64,000 nucleotides of DNA from Parasphingopyxis sp. (GTDB lineage Bacteria > Pseudomonadota > Alphaproteobacteria > Sphingomonadales > Sphingomonadaceae), in assembly GCF_028279465.1 (NCBI RefSeq), contig NZ_JANQNS010000015.1:620001-684000 (forward strand), in the 5' to 3' direction. Every line of letters begins with the position of its first letter. The stretch's first letter is position 1. Below are positions 17,253-26,870 of the stretch, piece by piece. Both the position numbers and the translations under genes were made by a program. The notes beneath the pieces are model-generated. The model made no database searches. It was not told where the DNA came from and saw nothing but the letters and a program-made list of their open reading frames with translations.

Positions 17253-18298
17253 GCGCGACCGATCAGGCGGCGGGCTATGCGATCGGCGACATCCGCCGCG
17301 GGCGCGCCGGTTTCTTCGCTTTCCTGCCACACCTGTTCGAGCCGTTCGGGTATCTGCGCGATGCGGGCCTTTACCTCCGCCTCGTCGCCCTGCCCGAGAT
17401 ATTCGAGACCGACATTGATGATGCCGCCGGCGTTGATCACATAATCCGGCGCGAAAAGAATGCCGCGATCGTAGATGCGCTGACCGTCAGCGGGCGTTGC
17501 AAGCTGATTGTTCGCACCGCCCGCGACGGCTGCGCATCGCAGTGCCGGGATGCTCTGTTCGTCGAGAATGGCGCCGAGCGCGTTGGGGCTGACGATATCG
17601 GCTTCGATCGACAGGATTTCGTCCGCTTCCACCGCTTCGCCGCCATATTGGGTCGCGAACGCCCGGGCGCGCTCGATGCTGACATCGGCCAAAGTAATGC
17701 GCGCGCCTTCTTCCGCGAGCAGCTTGGCGAGACCGCCCCCGACGCTGCCGACGCCCTGAATCGCGACATGGACATCCTTGATACTGTCGACGCCCAGCGC
17801 GCGTTTCGCGGCGGCCTTTACACCGAGAAACACGCCGAGCGCCGTATAGGGACCCGGATCGCCGCCCGCCGCGCCGCTTTCGACCGGCAGGCCGGACACA
17901 TGGTCGGTTTCACCGCGGATCACGACCATGTCTTCATCCGTCATGCCGACATCTTCCGCCGTCACATAGCGGCCAGCCAGACCGTCTATCGCGCGCCCGA
18001 AGGCACGCAGCATCTCCGGCGATTTCCGCTTTGCCTGATCGGCAAGGATAACGGCCTTGCCGCCGCCCATCGGCAGTCCGGCCATCGCATTTTTGAAGCT
18101 CATGCCGCGCGACAGGCGCAGCGCATCGGTGATGGCGCGTGTCGTGTCTGCATAATGCCAGAATCGCACGCCGCCGGCCGCGGGGCCGAGATGCGTCGAA
18201 TGCACCGCGATAATGGCGCTCAATCCGCTCTCGGCATCCCGGAACAGATGCACAGCTTCATGGTCGTCATAATCGGGAAGGTCCCAGGTCGCGGACAT
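17249..18298 (-). CDS. Glu/Leu/Phe/Val dehydrogenase (leucine dehydrogenase-like)
   Basis: A 349-residue NAD-dependent amino-acid dehydrogenase of the leucine/phenylalanine/valine type. The catalytic glycine-rich loop with lysine reads GLPMGGGKAVI (near residue 75). The Rossmann motif GVGSVGGGLA lies near residue 180. The shorter length distinguishes it from glutamate dehydrogenase (about 450 residues). Oxidative deamination of branched-chain amino acids to 2-oxoacids is the likely reaction. The start at 18298 (MSATWDLPDYDD) was chosen; the longer open frame runs into tRNA-His and is rejected. It shares a stop tetranucleotide with the DMT permease. Confidence 0.93.
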   Translation of the reverse strand: MSATWDLPDYDDHEAVHLFRDAESGLSAIIAVHSTHLGPAAGGVRFWHYADTTRAITDALRLSRGMSFKNAMAGLPMGGGKAVILADQAKRKSPEMLRAFGRAIDGLAGRYVTAEDVGMTDEDMVVIRGETDHVSGLPVESGAAGGDPGPYTALGVFLGVKAAAKRALGVDSIKDVHVAIQGVGSVGGGLAKLLAEEGARITLADVSIERARAFATQYGGEAVEADEILSIEADIVSPNALGAILDEQSIPALRCAAVAGGANNQLATPADGQRIYDRGILFAPDYVINAGGIINVGLEYLGQGDEAEVKARIAQIPERLEQVWQESEETGAPAADVADRIARRLIGRA

Positions 18299-18330
18299 TC
18301 GGTATTCCTGCGTAGCCGGTGAGCGGAAAA

Positions 18331-18408
18331 TGGGGCGATCGACGGGACTTGAACCCGCAACCTCCGGCATCACAAGCCGGCATTCTAACCAATTGAACTA
18401 CGATCGCC
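18331..18408 (-). tRNA. tRNA-His (GTG)
   Basis: A 78-nt cloverleaf including an encoded CCA and the extra G at -1 that is unique to tRNA-His and faces C73. The acceptor stem pairs GCGATCG with CGATCGC. The anticodon loop is TTGTGAT with stem CCGGC/GCCGG, and the T-loop is TTCAAGT. It sits 32 bp upstream of the amino-acid dehydrogenase start on the same strand. Confidence 0.97.
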
Positions 18409-18521
18409 ATGAACGGCGCAAAGCCAGCAGCGCACATAGGGCCGCGAGTGCCCCAGCGTCAATGCTTTGTAATATAATTACGAGCGGATTTTTGAGCGCT
18501 GAAGAAGCCAACAGCAACTAG

Positions 18522-18613
18522 CCCGCCTTCGCCAAGGCTACGGCGCGCAGCCTTCGCTTTGCTCCACTAATCGGCTGGCTTGCCAGCCGAAGCTGTAAAG
18601 CAGCGAAGGCTGG
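18522..18613. repeat. Intergenic palindromic repeat next to tRNA-Val
   Basis: About 90 bp between tRNA-His and tRNA-Val. A perfect 9-bp stem with a TT loop, TCGGCTGGC/GCCAGCCGA (18571-18590), lies at the centre. Outer arms CAGCCTTCGCTTTGC and GCAGCGAAGGCTG are near-perfect inverted copies around it. The flanking CGCCTTCGCCAAGGCTACGG matches the style of dispersed alphaproteobacterial extragenic repeats. Its right end runs into the encoded CCA of tRNA-Val. The remainder of 18409-18521 holds nothing recognisable. Confidence 0.7.
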
Positions 18614-18685
18614 TGGGCGCGGCTGGGATTGAACCAGCGACCCCTGCCGTGTGAAGGCAGTGCTCTCCCGCTGAGCTACGCGCCC
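18611..18685 (-). tRNA. tRNA-Val (CAC)
   Basis: A 75-nt cloverleaf with an encoded CCA. The acceptor stem pairs GGGCGCG with CGCGCCC. The anticodon stem/loop is CTGCC-TTCACAC-GGCAG, giving anticodon CAC, and the T-loop is TTCAATC. It lies 38 bp downstream of the hupB terminator, and its 3' end abuts the palindromic repeat. Confidence 0.95.
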
Positions 18686-18723
18686 GGCACCATCTCTCGC
18701 GTCATGTAATCGAAGTGCCCGGA

Positions 18724-18755
18724 AAGAAAAGAGGCGAGCGCCGAAAGCGCCCGCC
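18724..18755 (-). terminator. Rho-independent terminator downstream of hupB
   Basis: On the reverse strand, stem GGCGGGCGC/GCGCTCGCC (one G-U pair) closes a TTTCG loop and is followed by TCTTTTCTTT. It lies about 65 bp after the hupB stop codon. A further small hairpin (GTCCGG/CCGGAC near 18791-18809) lies between but lacks a T tract. Confidence 0.8.
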
Positions 18756-18820
18756 CTTTTCCGTGGCCATTACGGCATAGCCACAAGCCGTCCGGTAAAA
18801 CGCCGGACAAATTGATCCGT

Positions 18821-19093
18821 CTAGTTGACGGCGTCCTTCAGGCCTTTGCCAGCCTTGAACTTTGGCTGCGTCGATGCGGGAATCTGCATCGGCTCGCCCG
18901 TCCGCGGGTTACGGCCGGTCGACGCTTTGCGCTCGGTCGTCGAGAATGTTCCGAAGCCGACGAGGCGAACTTCGCCGCCACTGCTAAGCGCACTCGTGAT
19001 CGTATCGAACACCGCTTCACAGGCTTTGCCCGCATCGGCTTTGCTCAAACCCGAAGCATCCGCGACGGAAGAAATCAGTTCTTGCTTGTTCAT
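18821..19093 (-). CDS. hupB: DNA-binding protein HU
   Basis: A 90-residue HU/IHF-fold nucleoid protein. The N-terminus MNKQELISSVADASGLSKADA and the DNA-arm signature GFGTFSTTERKASTGRNPRTGE (split here by the beta arm, near residues 46-67) are canonical for HU-beta. It binds and bends DNA without strong sequence preference, as a homodimer or a dimer with HU-alpha. It follows lon as in the usual tig-clpP-clpX-lon-hupB order. It is separated from lon by 159 bp containing a hairpin, so it probably has its own promoter. A terminator follows. Confidence 0.97.
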   Translation of the reverse strand: MNKQELISSVADASGLSKADAGKACEAVFDTITSALSSGGEVRLVGFGTFSTTERKASTGRNPRTGEPMQIPASTQPKFKAGKGLKDAVN

Positions 19094-19200
19094 GCTCTCC
19101 GCACCCCTTGTATGTATCTTGTAGAATTATGACTCACGGCAATGCCGACCTGCGCATCTAAGTCCAATTGACCCTCTGCTGTAAAGCCTAAAAGCCAACA

Positions 19201-19239
19201 AAAACGGTAAAATTCCGTCGTTTCTGAGCTAAAACGACG
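19201..19239 (-). terminator. Probable terminator between lon and hupB
   Basis: Inverted repeat CGTCGTTT (19216-19223) / AAACGACG (19232-19239) with an 8-nt loop. Read on the reverse strand it is followed by a weak second hairpin (ACGG/CCGT) and TTTTTG. On the forward strand the first hairpin is directly followed by TTTTTG as well, so it could act both ways. It lies 14-50 bp after the lon stop codon. Confidence 0.55.
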
Positions 19240-19252
19240 TTTTTGTTGCGAA

Positions 19253-21661
19253 TTAGTGACGTACCGTCGGTTCTCCATCGCCCGGGACTCCAGTGGCGAT
19301 CTGCGGACTCGGATCGGTCGCGATCTCGTCTGCGTCGCTCCACTCGATCGGCGCGACCTGACTCGTGAGCGCGAGCCCGAGCACCTCATCGACATGGCCG
19401 ACGGGGATTATTTCGAGACCGTCACGGATATTTTCCGGAATGTCCGCCAGATCCTTTTCATTCTCTTCGGGGATCAGCACCTTCTTGATGCCACCACGCA
19501 ATGCCGCGAGCAGCTTTTCCTTCAAGCCGCCGATCGGCAGCACGCGACCGCGCAACGTCACTTCGCCGGTCATCGCGATTTCGCGGCTGACGGGAATGCC
19601 GGTCAGTGTCGAGATCATCGCCGTCACCATACCGATGCCGGCCGAAGGGCCATCTTTTGGCACGGCACCCTCGGGCAGGTGAACGTGAATATCCTTCTTA
19701 CCGAACACGCTCGGCTTGATTCCGTAGCTCGGCGCGCGGGCCTTTACGAAGCTCATCGCGGCCTGGATCGATTCCTGCATAACCTCGCCAAGCTTGCCGG
19801 TCGTTTTTATCTGGCCCTTGCCGGGCACCGTGACCGCTTCGATCGTCAGCAGCTCACCGCCGACTTCGGTCCAGGCGAGACCCGTGACCGCGCCGACCTG
19901 ATCTTCTTCCTCGCTGACGCCGAAGCGGAATTTCGTCACCCCTAGATAATCGGAGAGATTATCGGGCGTGATCGTGACCGATTCCGTATCGCCCTCGAGA
20001 ATCTCGCGCAGCGCCTTGCGCGCCAGCTTGGCGATTTCGCGCTCAAGCGTCCGGACGCCGGCTTCGCGCGTATAGTTGCGGATCATCCCGCGCAGCGCAT
20101 CGTCTTCGAGCGCGAATTCGCCTTCTTTGAGCCCATGCGCTTCGATCTGCTTCGGGAGCAGGTGGCGCTTGGCGATCTCCACCTTCTCATCTTCGGTGTA
20201 GCCAGCGAGTCGGATGATCTCCATCCGGTCGAGCAGCGGCTGCGGGAGGTTGAGCGAGTTTGCCGTGGTCACGAACATCACGTCCGAAAGGTCGAGATCG
20301 ATCTCCAGATAATGGTCCTGGAATTTATCATTCTGCTCGGGGTCGAGAACCTCAAGCAGCGCTGATGCCGGATCACCCCGGAAATCCTGGCCAAGCTTGT
20401 CTATCTCATCAAGCAGGAACAGCGGATTCGATGTGCCCGCCTTTTTCAGATTGCTGGCAATTTTTCCCGGCAGTGAACCGATATAGGTGCGGCGATGGCC
20501 GCGGATTTCCGCCTCATCACGCACGCCGCCCAATGACTGGCGCACGAAATCGCGTCCCGTCGCACGGGCGATCGATTTGCCGAGCGAGGTCTTGCCGACA
20601 CCGGGCGGGCCAACAAGGCACAGGATCGGGCCTTTGAGTTTGTTGGTGCGCGCCTGCACCGCGAGATATTCGACGATCCGGTCCTTCACCTTTTCCAGCG
20701 CATAGTGATCCTCGTCGAGGATCTTCTGCGCCTCGCCGATATCCTTTTTGAGCTTCGCCTTTTTGCCCCAAGGCAGGCCCAGCAGCGTGTCGAGATAGTT
20801 GCGGACGACCGTCGCCTCGGCCGACATCGGCGCCATGGCCTTGAGTTTTTTCAACTCGGCCTGCGCCTTGGTCCGCGCTTCCTTGGAAAGCTTCGTTTCC
20901 TTGATCTTCTTGGCAAGTTCGGCGAGCTCATCACCCTCCTCGCCCTCTTCGTTACCAAGCTCGCGCTGGATCGCTTTCATCTGTTCGTTAAGATAATATT
21001 CGCGCTGCGTCTTCTCCATCTGGCGCTTTACGCGGCTGCGAATCTTCTTCTCGACCTGCAGCACTCCGAGTTCGCCCTCCATGAAGGCAAAGGCCATTTC
21101 GAGGCGCTTCGACGGATCGCGTTCGACCAGCATCGTCTGCTTATCGGCAACCTTCGCGCCGATATTGGCGGCAACCGCGTCAGAAAGCTGTGACGCTTCC
21201 TCGATCTGGCCGAGTTGCACTGCCGTTTCCTCGGGGATCTTCTTGTTGAGCTTGGCGTAATTTTCGAACTGCTCGACGGTCGACCGCATCAGCGCCGTCA
21301 CTTCGGGGCCCTCTGCAGACTTGTCGTCGATCAACGCGATATCGGCAATGAGATGCTCGTCGCGATAGTGAATATCTTCCAGCGACGCACGCTGCTGCCC
21401 CTCGACAAGCACGCGCACCGTTCCATCCGGCAGTTTCAACAGCTGGAGAACGGTCGCCGTGACACCGACATTGTAGAGCGCTTCGCGATCGGGATCATCT
21501 TCGGCCGGATCAAGCTGCGCGACGAGAAAAATCGTCTTGTCCGCCGCCATGGCACGTTCGAGCGATACGACCGATTTGTCACGGCCGACAAACAGCGGCA
21601 CGATCATATGCGGGAAAACGACGATGTCGCGCAGGGGCAGAACAGGCAAAGATACGGTCAT
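19253..21661 (-). CDS. lon: ATP-dependent protease Lon
   Basis: An 802-residue AAA+ serine protease degrading unfolded and regulatory proteins in the cytoplasm. The N-terminal substrate domain begins [17 protein letters not shown]. The Walker A motif is GPPGVGKT, Walker B FLLDEIDK, and the catalytic serine lies in [10 protein letters not shown] with the partner lysine in [18 protein letters not shown]. The ATG at 21661 has GGAG six bases upstream; an upstream TTG is rejected. A near-consensus promoter and a 14-bp palindrome lie in the leader, so transcription independent of clpX is likely. The C-terminus carries about 20 extra acidic/polar residues beyond the protease domain. Confidence 0.98.
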   Translation of the reverse strand: MTVSLPVLPLRDIVVFPHMIVPLFVGRDKSVVSLERAMAADKTIFLVAQLDPAEDDPDREALYNVGVTATVLQLLKLPDGTVRVLVEGQQRASLEDIHYRDEHLIADIALIDDKSAEGPEVTALMRSTVEQFENYAKLNKKIPEETAVQLGQIEEASQLSDAVAANIGAKVADKQTMLVERDPSKRLEMAFAFMEGELGVLQVEKKIRSRVKRQMEKTQREYYLNEQMKAIQRELGNEEGEEGDELAELAKKIKETKLSKEARTKAQAELKKLKAMAPMSAEATVVRNYLDTLLGLPWGKKAKLKKDIGEAQKILDEDHYALEKVKDRIVEYLAVQARTNKLKGPILCLVGPPGVGKTSLGKSIARATGRDFVRQSLGGVRDEAEIRGHRRTYIGSLPGKIASNLKKAGTSNPLFLLDEIDKLGQDFRGDPASALLEVLDPEQNDKFQDHYLEIDLDLSDVMFVTTANSLNLPQPLLDRMEIIRLAGYTEDEKVEIAKRHLLPKQIEAHGLKEGEFALEDDALRGMIRNYTREAGVRTLEREIAKLARKALREILEGDTESVTITPDNLSDYLGVTKFRFGVSEEEDQVGAVTGLAWTEVGGELLTIEAVTVPGKGQIKTTGKLGEVMQESIQAAMSFVKARAPSYGIKPSVFGKKDIHVHLPEGAVPKDGPSAGIGMVTAMISTLTGIPVSREIAMTGEVTLRGRVLPIGGLKEKLLAALRGGIKKVLIPEENEKDLADIPENIRDGLEIIPVGHVDEVLGLALTSQVAPIEWSDADEIATDPSPQIATGVPGDGEPTVRH

Positions 21662-21676
21662 CAAAAACTCCAACCT

Positions 21677-21690
21677 CGGGCATATGCCCG
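21677..21690. promoter_or_regulatory. Perfect 14-bp palindrome in the lon leader
   Basis: CGGGCATATGCCCG, positioned between the -10 element (21699-21704) and the lon Shine-Dalgarno, close to the expected transcription start. It could be an operator or an mRNA hairpin (CGGGC-ATAT-GCCCG). No known regulator is assigned. Confidence 0.45.
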
Positions 21691-21698
21691 GCTTCCCG

Positions 21699-21728
21699 AT
21701 TATATGGTGTGCCGGGTTGGCGTATCAA
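21699..21728 (-). promoter_or_regulatory. Sigma-70-type promoter of lon
   Basis: Reverse-strand -35 TTGATA (21728-21723) and -10 TATAAT (21704-21699) separated by 18 bp, the best housekeeping-type match noticed in the window. The lon ATG follows 38 bases after the -10. No heat-shock-type consensus was seen at this site. Confidence 0.6.
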
Positions 21729-21832
21729 TGTCGCGGCGCAGCAAAGATGTGCATGACGGCCGGGTTATCGGCCAGTCGCGCCATTTAAGCCCTAATTCGA
21801 TGTGAATCGCATCTCTGCGGACCGCAGTCCGG

Positions 21833-23104
21833 TCACGCCGCGTCGTCGGCGGCCTTTTCCTTGGCTTTAGCGAATACCCGCACCGGCTCTTTCCGGCCTT
21901 CGACGACATCCTTGTCGATCACGACTTCGCTGACATCTTCCAGCGTCGGCAAGTCGAACATCGAATCGAGCAATATGCCTTCGAGAATAGACCGGAGGCC
22001 GCGTGCGCCGGTTTTGCGCTCGATCGCCTTTTTGGCGATCGCGATCAGCGCATCGTCGGTGAATTCGAGCTTCACTTCTTCCATGTCGAAGAGCTTCGCA
22101 TATTGCTTCACCAAAGCGTTTTTCGGTTCGCGCAGGATCTGAACCAGCGCGTCTTCGTCCAGATCGTCTAGCGTCGCGATGACCGGCAGACGGCCGACAA
22201 ACTCGGGAATCAGCCCGTATTTCAGCAGGTCTTCTGGCTCAACATGGCGGAGCACTTCGCCGACGCGGCGCTCGTCCGGCGCCTCGACATGCGCGCCAAA
22301 GCCCATCGATTTGCCCTGCATCCTGTCGGAAATAACCTTTTCGAGCCCGGCGAATGCGCCGCCGCAGACGAAAAGGATGTTCGTCGTGTCGACCTGCAGG
22401 AATTCCTGCTGCGGATGCTTGCGGCCGCCCTGCGGCGGGACGCTGGCAGTCGTGCCTTCCATCAGCTTCAAGAGCGCCTGCTGAACACCTTCGCCCGATA
22501 CGTCGCGGGTGATCGACGGATTGTCCGATTTGCGGGAAATCTTGTCGATTTCGTCGATATAGACGATCCCGCGTTGTGCGCGCTCGACATTATAATCGGA
22601 CGCCTGAAGCAGCTTGAGGATAATATTTTCGACATCCTCGCCGACATAACCGGCTTCGGTCAGCGTTGTCGCATCGGCCATGGTGAAGGGCACATCGAGG
22701 ATGCGCGCGAGCGTCTGCGCCAGCAGCGTCTTGCCGCAGCCGGTCGGGCCGACAAGCATGATATTCGATTTGGCGAGTTCGACATCACCGCCCGCCGCGC
22801 CATGGTTGAGGCGCTTGTAATGATTATGCACGGCGACCGAGAGAACGCGTTTAGCGCTGTCCTGCCCGATTACATAATCGTTGAGAACTTCGCAGATTTC
22901 GGCGGGTGTCGGCACGCCGCCTTCGCGCTTCGATGATATCGAGCCCTTGGTTTCCTCGCGAATGATATCGTTGCACAGCTCGACGCATTCGTCGCAGATG
23001 AACACGGTCGGTCCGGCAATCAGCTTGCGGACCTCATGCTGCGATTTTCCGCAGAAAGAGCAATAAAGCGTACTCTTCGAATCGCTGCCGCTCAGCTTCG
23101 TCAT
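21833..23104 (-). CDS. clpX: ATP-dependent Clp protease ATP-binding subunit ClpX
   Basis: A 423-residue AAA+ unfoldase that feeds substrates to ClpP. The N-terminal zinc-binding domain has CSFC (C15, C18) and CDEC (C37, C40). Walker A is GPTGCGKT, Walker [10 protein letters not shown], and the IGF-type ClpP-binding region and [11 protein letters not shown] sensor-2 region are visible. The ATG at 23104 is preceded by GGAGGG. The open frame extends two codons upstream only by a TTG. It follows clpP after 108 bp, on the same strand. Confidence 0.98.
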   Translation of the reverse strand: MTKLSGSDSKSTLYCSFCGKSQHEVRKLIAGPTVFICDECVELCNDIIREETKGSISSKREGGVPTPAEICEVLNDYVIGQDSAKRVLSVAVHNHYKRLNHGAAGGDVELAKSNIMLVGPTGCGKTLLAQTLARILDVPFTMADATTLTEAGYVGEDVENIILKLLQASDYNVERAQRGIVYIDEIDKISRKSDNPSITRDVSGEGVQQALLKLMEGTTASVPPQGGRKHPQQEFLQVDTTNILFVCGGAFAGLEKVISDRMQGKSMGFGAHVEAPDERRVGEVLRHVEPEDLLKYGLIPEFVGRLPVIATLDDLDEDALVQILREPKNALVKQYAKLFDMEEVKLEFTDDALIAIAKKAIERKTGARGLRSILEGILLDSMFDLPTLEDVSEVVIDKDVVEGRKEPVRVFAKAKEKAADDAA

Positions 23105-23212
23105 AATCAAATCCCTCCGGCTGCATCGCCGCAGCCGCCCATATCCTAGCGCGTCGTGATCCGCCTAGACAATGACTTATTACACAAGAAAATAGCTAAT
23201 GGCTTAATCGCA

Positions 23213-23839
23213 CTAGCTCTCGGACTTGGGATCGACCTCCGGACGCTTTTCGTAAACCTCGTCGACCAGGCCGAAAGCCTTGGCTTCGTTGGAGTCGAAA
23301 AACTTGTCCCGATCCATATTGTCCTCGATCTCGTCAATCGGCTTGCCGGTATATTTGGCGTACAGCTCGTTCATCTTTTCGCGCGTCTTGACGAGTTCGC
23401 GCGCATGGATCTCAACGTCCGCGGCCGTACCCTGCATGCCCGAAGATGGCTGATGAATCATGATCTTCGAGTTGGCGAGCGCGACCCTCATGCCCGGTTC
23501 GCCAGCGGCAAGCAGGAAGCTGCCCATGGACGCCGCAAAACCCACACAGACCGTGCCAACGCGCGGGCGGATATATTGCATGGTATCGTGGATCGCCATG
23601 CCCGCCGTCACCGACCCGCCCGGCGAGTTGATATACATGTAGATGTCTTTTTTCGGATTTTCCGATTCCAGGAAAAGAAGCTGCGCCGTGATCAGCGCGG
23701 CCATGCCGTCTTCGACGGGTCCGGTCAGGAAGATGATGCGGTCGCGCAAAAGGCGCGAGAAAATGTCAAAACTGCGCTCGCCGCGATTGGATTGCTCGAT
23801 GACGATAGGAACGAGCGCGTTGTCGATGGGGTCGTGCAT
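23213..23839 (-). CDS. clpP: ATP-dependent Clp protease proteolytic subunit ClpP
   Basis: A 208-residue serine peptidase forming the tetradecameric chamber used by ClpX/ClpA. The catalytic triad members Ser104 (FAASMGS) and His129 (MIHQPSSG) are visible, with an Asp in the C-terminal DRDKFF region. The start [16 protein letters not shown] at 23839 fits the family, with GGAAAGG upstream; earlier in-frame ATGs at 23875 and 23899 would add an unconserved extension. It lies between clpX and a glycosyltransferase gene that separates it from tig. Confidence 0.97.
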   Translation of the reverse strand: MHDPIDNALVPIVIEQSNRGERSFDIFSRLLRDRIIFLTGPVEDGMAALITAQLLFLESENPKKDIYMYINSPGGSVTAGMAIHDTMQYIRPRVGTVCVGFAASMGSFLLAAGEPGMRVALANSKIMIHQPSSGMQGTAADVEIHARELVKTREKMNELYAKYTGKPIDEIEDNMDRDKFFDSNEAKAFGLVDEVYEKRPEVDPKSES

Positions 23840-23910
23840 TGAAGGCCTTTCCGGGAGAATGTGCGTCGCCAACATTGCGACTTCTGACCCGGGCTTCAAG
23901 AGGCTTGGTG

Positions 23911-24894
23911 TTAACTTCCCGATTGCGGCGCGGAAAAGCCCAGATAGGCGAGCCTGCGCAGCTCCCGCCGGCCACGTACGACGGTATCGAGGATCAGGCC
24001 AGCAAACAGGTTGAGCGATGCAAGGATTATCAGTCCCGTAGACAGGATCGCCGTGGGCACGCGCGGCACAAGGCCGGTTTGCGCATAGGTGATCGCCAGC
24101 GGAACCGCGAGAATGATCGCCGCAAGCGCGAGAATGGCGGCAATCGCACCGAAGAACAGCACCGGCCGCTCCATGCGGAACAAGGTCGCCATTGTATTCA
24201 GAATCCGGAAGCCATCGCGATAGGTCGAAAGCTTGGACTCCGATCCCTCAGGCCGTGCGCTATATTCGGTCACTTCTTCCGCGACCGGCATTTTGAGCTC
24301 GAGCGCATGAACGCTGATCTCGGTTTCGATCTCGAAGCCCTGTGACAGAACCGGAAAGCTCTTTACGAAGCGCCGCGAGAAAACGCGATAACCGGAGAGA
24401 ATATCGTTGAACGACCGGCCGAACAGGCGCGCAAGGATGCCGGTCAGCAGCGCATTACCCCAGCGGTGTCCGCTGCGATAGGCCGCCTCGACTTCGGTCT
24501 TGCGCGCGCCGACGACCATATCGAGCTGCTCTTCGACAAGCCGGCGCACGAGCCGGGGCGCGGCGGCCGCTTCATAGGTCGCATCGCCATCGGCCATAAT
24601 ATAGATATCGGCCTCGACGTCGGCGAACATGCGTCGGACGACATGGCCCTTGCCCTGCATTTTCTCGCTGCGAACAATGGCACCGGCTGCACCCGCGACC
24701 TCGGCGGTACGGTCCGAGCTGTTATTGTCGTAGACGTAGATTGGGGCCTGGGGCAGCGCTTCGCGGAAATCGGCGACCGTCTGCGCGATGGCGGCTTCTT
24801 CATTGTAACAGGGCAGGATGACCGCGATCGACGGCGATTCTGAAAGCGGCACCGCGATCTCGCGTTCCGCCACGAATTCCCTGATATGTTCCAT
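23911..24894 (-). CDS. Glycosyltransferase family 2 with C-terminal membrane segments
   Basis: A 327-residue GT-A glycosyltransferase. The catalytic domain has VILPCYNEE (residues 28-36), a DNNSSDRT nucleotide-binding loop and the metal-binding DGDATY motif. Two hydrophobic segments near the C-terminus (about residues 235-260 and 275-300) anchor it in the inner membrane. It resembles dolichol/undecaprenyl-phosphate sugar transferases (DPM1-like), which load a sugar on a lipid carrier. It interrupts the conserved tig-clpP order and is read in the same direction, 71 bp upstream of clpP. The sugar and acceptor are unknown. Confidence 0.85.
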   Translation of the reverse strand: MEHIREFVAEREIAVPLSESPSIAVILPCYNEEAAIAQTVADFREALPQAPIYVYDNNSSDRTAEVAGAAGAIVRSEKMQGKGHVVRRMFADVEADIYIMADGDATYEAAAAPRLVRRLVEEQLDMVVGARKTEVEAAYRSGHRWGNALLTGILARLFGRSFNDILSGYRVFSRRFVKSFPVLSQGFEIETEISVHALELKMPVAEEVTEYSARPEGSESKLSTYRDGFRILNTMATLFRMERPVLFFGAIAAILALAAIILAVPLAITYAQTGLVPRVPTAILSTGLIILASLNLFAGLILDTVVRGRRELRRLAYLGFSAPQSGS

Positions 24895-24984
24895 TGCCTG
24901 TCCTTGGCTGTCCCGGTGTTGGAACAGCTTCTACCCAGGCAATGGTTAACAAGACGTTCGGAAACACGCGTTTCCGGCGGAAAA

Positions 24985-26520
24985 TCAGCCTTCGGAGTTC
25001 GACGCTTTCTTGGCGGCAGGCTTTTTGGCCGCGGGCTTCTTCGCGGTAGCCTTCTTCGCAGGCGCTTTTTTGGCGCTTGCAGTCGCCTTCTTGGCGGCCG
25101 GCTTCTTCGCTGCCGTTTTTTTGGCCGGAGCCTTTTTGGCTGCGGTTTTACGCGCCGCAGGTTTCTTGACTTCCGGCTTGGGTGTTTCGTCTTCCTCGGC
25201 CTCGATCGCCTCTTCCAGCTCTTCGCGCGTTACGGTGCGATCCGTGATCTCCGCATTCTCGAAGAGATAGTCGACGACCTTGTCTTCGTAGAGCGGCGCG
25301 CGCAGCTGGGCGGCCGCCATCGGGTCCTGCTGGACGTACTGGATGAAGCGTTCGCGGTCTTCTGGACCGTACTGCTGGGACGCCTGAGCGATTAGCTGGC
25401 TCATCTCGCTCTGGTTGATCTCGACGCCGTTCTGTTTGCCGATCTCGGACAAGAGCAGGCCGAGGCGCACGCGGCGTTCGGCGATCGACCGATATTCGTC
25501 CTTCTCGTCTTCCATTTCCTTCCGCGCGGCCTCCGGATCCGGTTCATTCGCGGCTTCCTGTTCGAGCTGATTCCAAATCTGGTCAAATTCCGATTCGACC
25601 ATGGTCGGCGGGACCGGAAAATCGTGATTGGCGGCGAGATTATCGAGCAGCTTGCGCTTCATGTGCGTGCGCGTCAGGCCGTTAAGCTCCTGCTCGACCT
25701 GGCCTTTCATGAGTTCGCGCAGCTTGTCGATGCCTTCAAGGCCGAGCGACTGGGCGAACTCATCATCGACTTTCGCTTCCTTAGGCTTGCGCACCTCACC
25801 GACGGTCACGTCGAAAACGGCGTCCTTACTCTTCAGATAATCGACATTGTAATCGTCCGGGAACGTGATTTTCACTTCCTTGGCATCATTGGCCTTCACG
25901 CCAACCAGCTGATCTTCGAAACCCGGAATGAGCTGGCCGGAACCGATGGTCACCGACATTTCCTCGCCCTTGCCGCCTTCGAACGGCTCGCCATCGACCT
26001 TGCCCTCGAAATCGATAACGACGAGATCGCCTTCTTTCGCCTTGTAGGTCTTGGCGGCAGTTTCGTAACTTTTCTGATTTTCGGCGAGGCTCTGGATCGC
26101 GGCGTCGACCGCCTTGTCGTCGGCCTCGACCGTCAGGCGTTCGAGCGAGATATCGTCGACCTTGATCTCCGGAATTTCCGGCAGAACTTCGACCTTCATC
26201 GAAATTTCGATATCCTTGCCGCGCTCCCAATCCGGATCGAGCTCGATCTCCGGCTGCATCGCCGGACGGATTTCCTGCTCGGCCATCGCTTCCTGCACGC
26301 CCGTCTGGATCGCCTTGTTCACGACATCCTGCTCGATCGCCTCGCCATGCATCTTGCGCACAAGATTCGCAGGCACCTTGCCGGGGCGGAAACCGGGCAT
26401 GCGTACCTGCGGCGCGATTTCCTTGAGCTGCGCGTCCACCTGCTTTTCGATATCGGCGAACGGAATGGTCAGGGTGTAGGCGCGTTTCAGGCCTTCATTG
26501 AGCGTTTCAACGGTCTGCAT
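24985..26520 (-). CDS. tig: Trigger factor with a long Lys/Ala/Pro-rich C-terminal tail
   Basis: A 511-residue ribosome-bound chaperone and peptidyl-prolyl isomerase. The ribosome-docking signature GFRPGKVP is near residues 43-50. A FKBP-type domain (GDLVVIDFEGKVDGEPFEGG, about 155-175) and the C-terminal chaperone arms follow. Beyond the arms, residues 448-511 form a low-complexity tail of AAKK/PAKK repeats resembling histone H1-like tails; usual trigger factors end near 430-450. The start at 26520 (MQTVETLNEGLKR) excludes an upstream extension overlapping tRNA-Leu. It is the first gene of the clp-lon-hup gene run. Confidence 0.96.
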   Translation of the reverse strand: MQTVETLNEGLKRAYTLTIPFADIEKQVDAQLKEIAPQVRMPGFRPGKVPANLVRKMHGEAIEQDVVNKAIQTGVQEAMAEQEIRPAMQPEIELDPDWERGKDIEISMKVEVLPEIPEIKVDDISLERLTVEADDKAVDAAIQSLAENQKSYETAAKTYKAKEGDLVVIDFEGKVDGEPFEGGKGEEMSVTIGSGQLIPGFEDQLVGVKANDAKEVKITFPDDYNVDYLKSKDAVFDVTVGEVRKPKEAKVDDEFAQSLGLEGIDKLRELMKGQVEQELNGLTRTHMKRKLLDNLAANHDFPVPPTMVESEFDQIWNQLEQEAANEPDPEAARKEMEDEKDEYRSIAERRVRLGLLLSEIGKQNGVEINQSEMSQLIAQASQQYGPEDRERFIQYVQQDPMAAAQLRAPLYEDKVVDYLFENAEITDRTVTREELEEAIEAEEDETPKPEVKKPAARKTAAKKAPAKKTAAKKPAAKKATASAKKAPAKKATAKKPAAKKPAAKKASNSEG

Positions 26521-26593
26521 GGTTCTAACAATCAAGCCTTGGTCAAAAAAAGGGAAATCCGTCTGGCGGTTTGCTGCGGGACGGTGGCAAGCC

Positions 26594-26678
26594 TGGTGCG
26601 GGCGAAGGGACTCGAACCCCCACATCTTTCGATACTTGGACCTAAACCAAGCGCGTCTACCAGTTCCGCCACGCCCGC
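26594..26678 (-). tRNA. tRNA-Leu (TAG)
   Basis: An 85-nt tRNA with the long variable arm of class II tRNAs and an encoded CCA. The acceptor stem pairs GCGGGCG with CGCCCGC. The anticodon stem/loop is CTTGG-TTTAGGT-CCAAG, anticodon TAG, and the T-loop is TTCGAGT. It lies 73 bp upstream of the tig start on the same strand. Confidence 0.96.
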
Positions 26679-26870
26679 TAGAGGACCGCCGGTCGGCGGC
26701 GTCTATAGCAATACCGCGCCGAAGGGCAAGCGGTGTTCACCACAGGTCGGCGCTATTCGGGCCTAATGGTATTCTGCATCGGCCGACCGGGGCGAAAAGC
26801 CCTGGCCCGCTGCTGGCAATTGCCCGCCGCGCGCCCTAATAAAGAGCGCAGAGCTTCAAACGGGATCGCA

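Noticed and set aside
18299-18373. N-terminal extension of the amino-acid dehydrogenase over tRNA-His
   Set aside because: The frame is open, but it overlaps the tRNA and the extension lacks conservation; the ATG at 18298 is at the expected family position.
25010-25270. An open frame on the forward strand coding a Phe/Ala/Leu-rich, membrane-like protein
   Set aside because: It is the exact antisense of the AAKK-repeat tail of trigger factor; the low-complexity DNA produces a hydrophobic-looking frame with no independent start signal.
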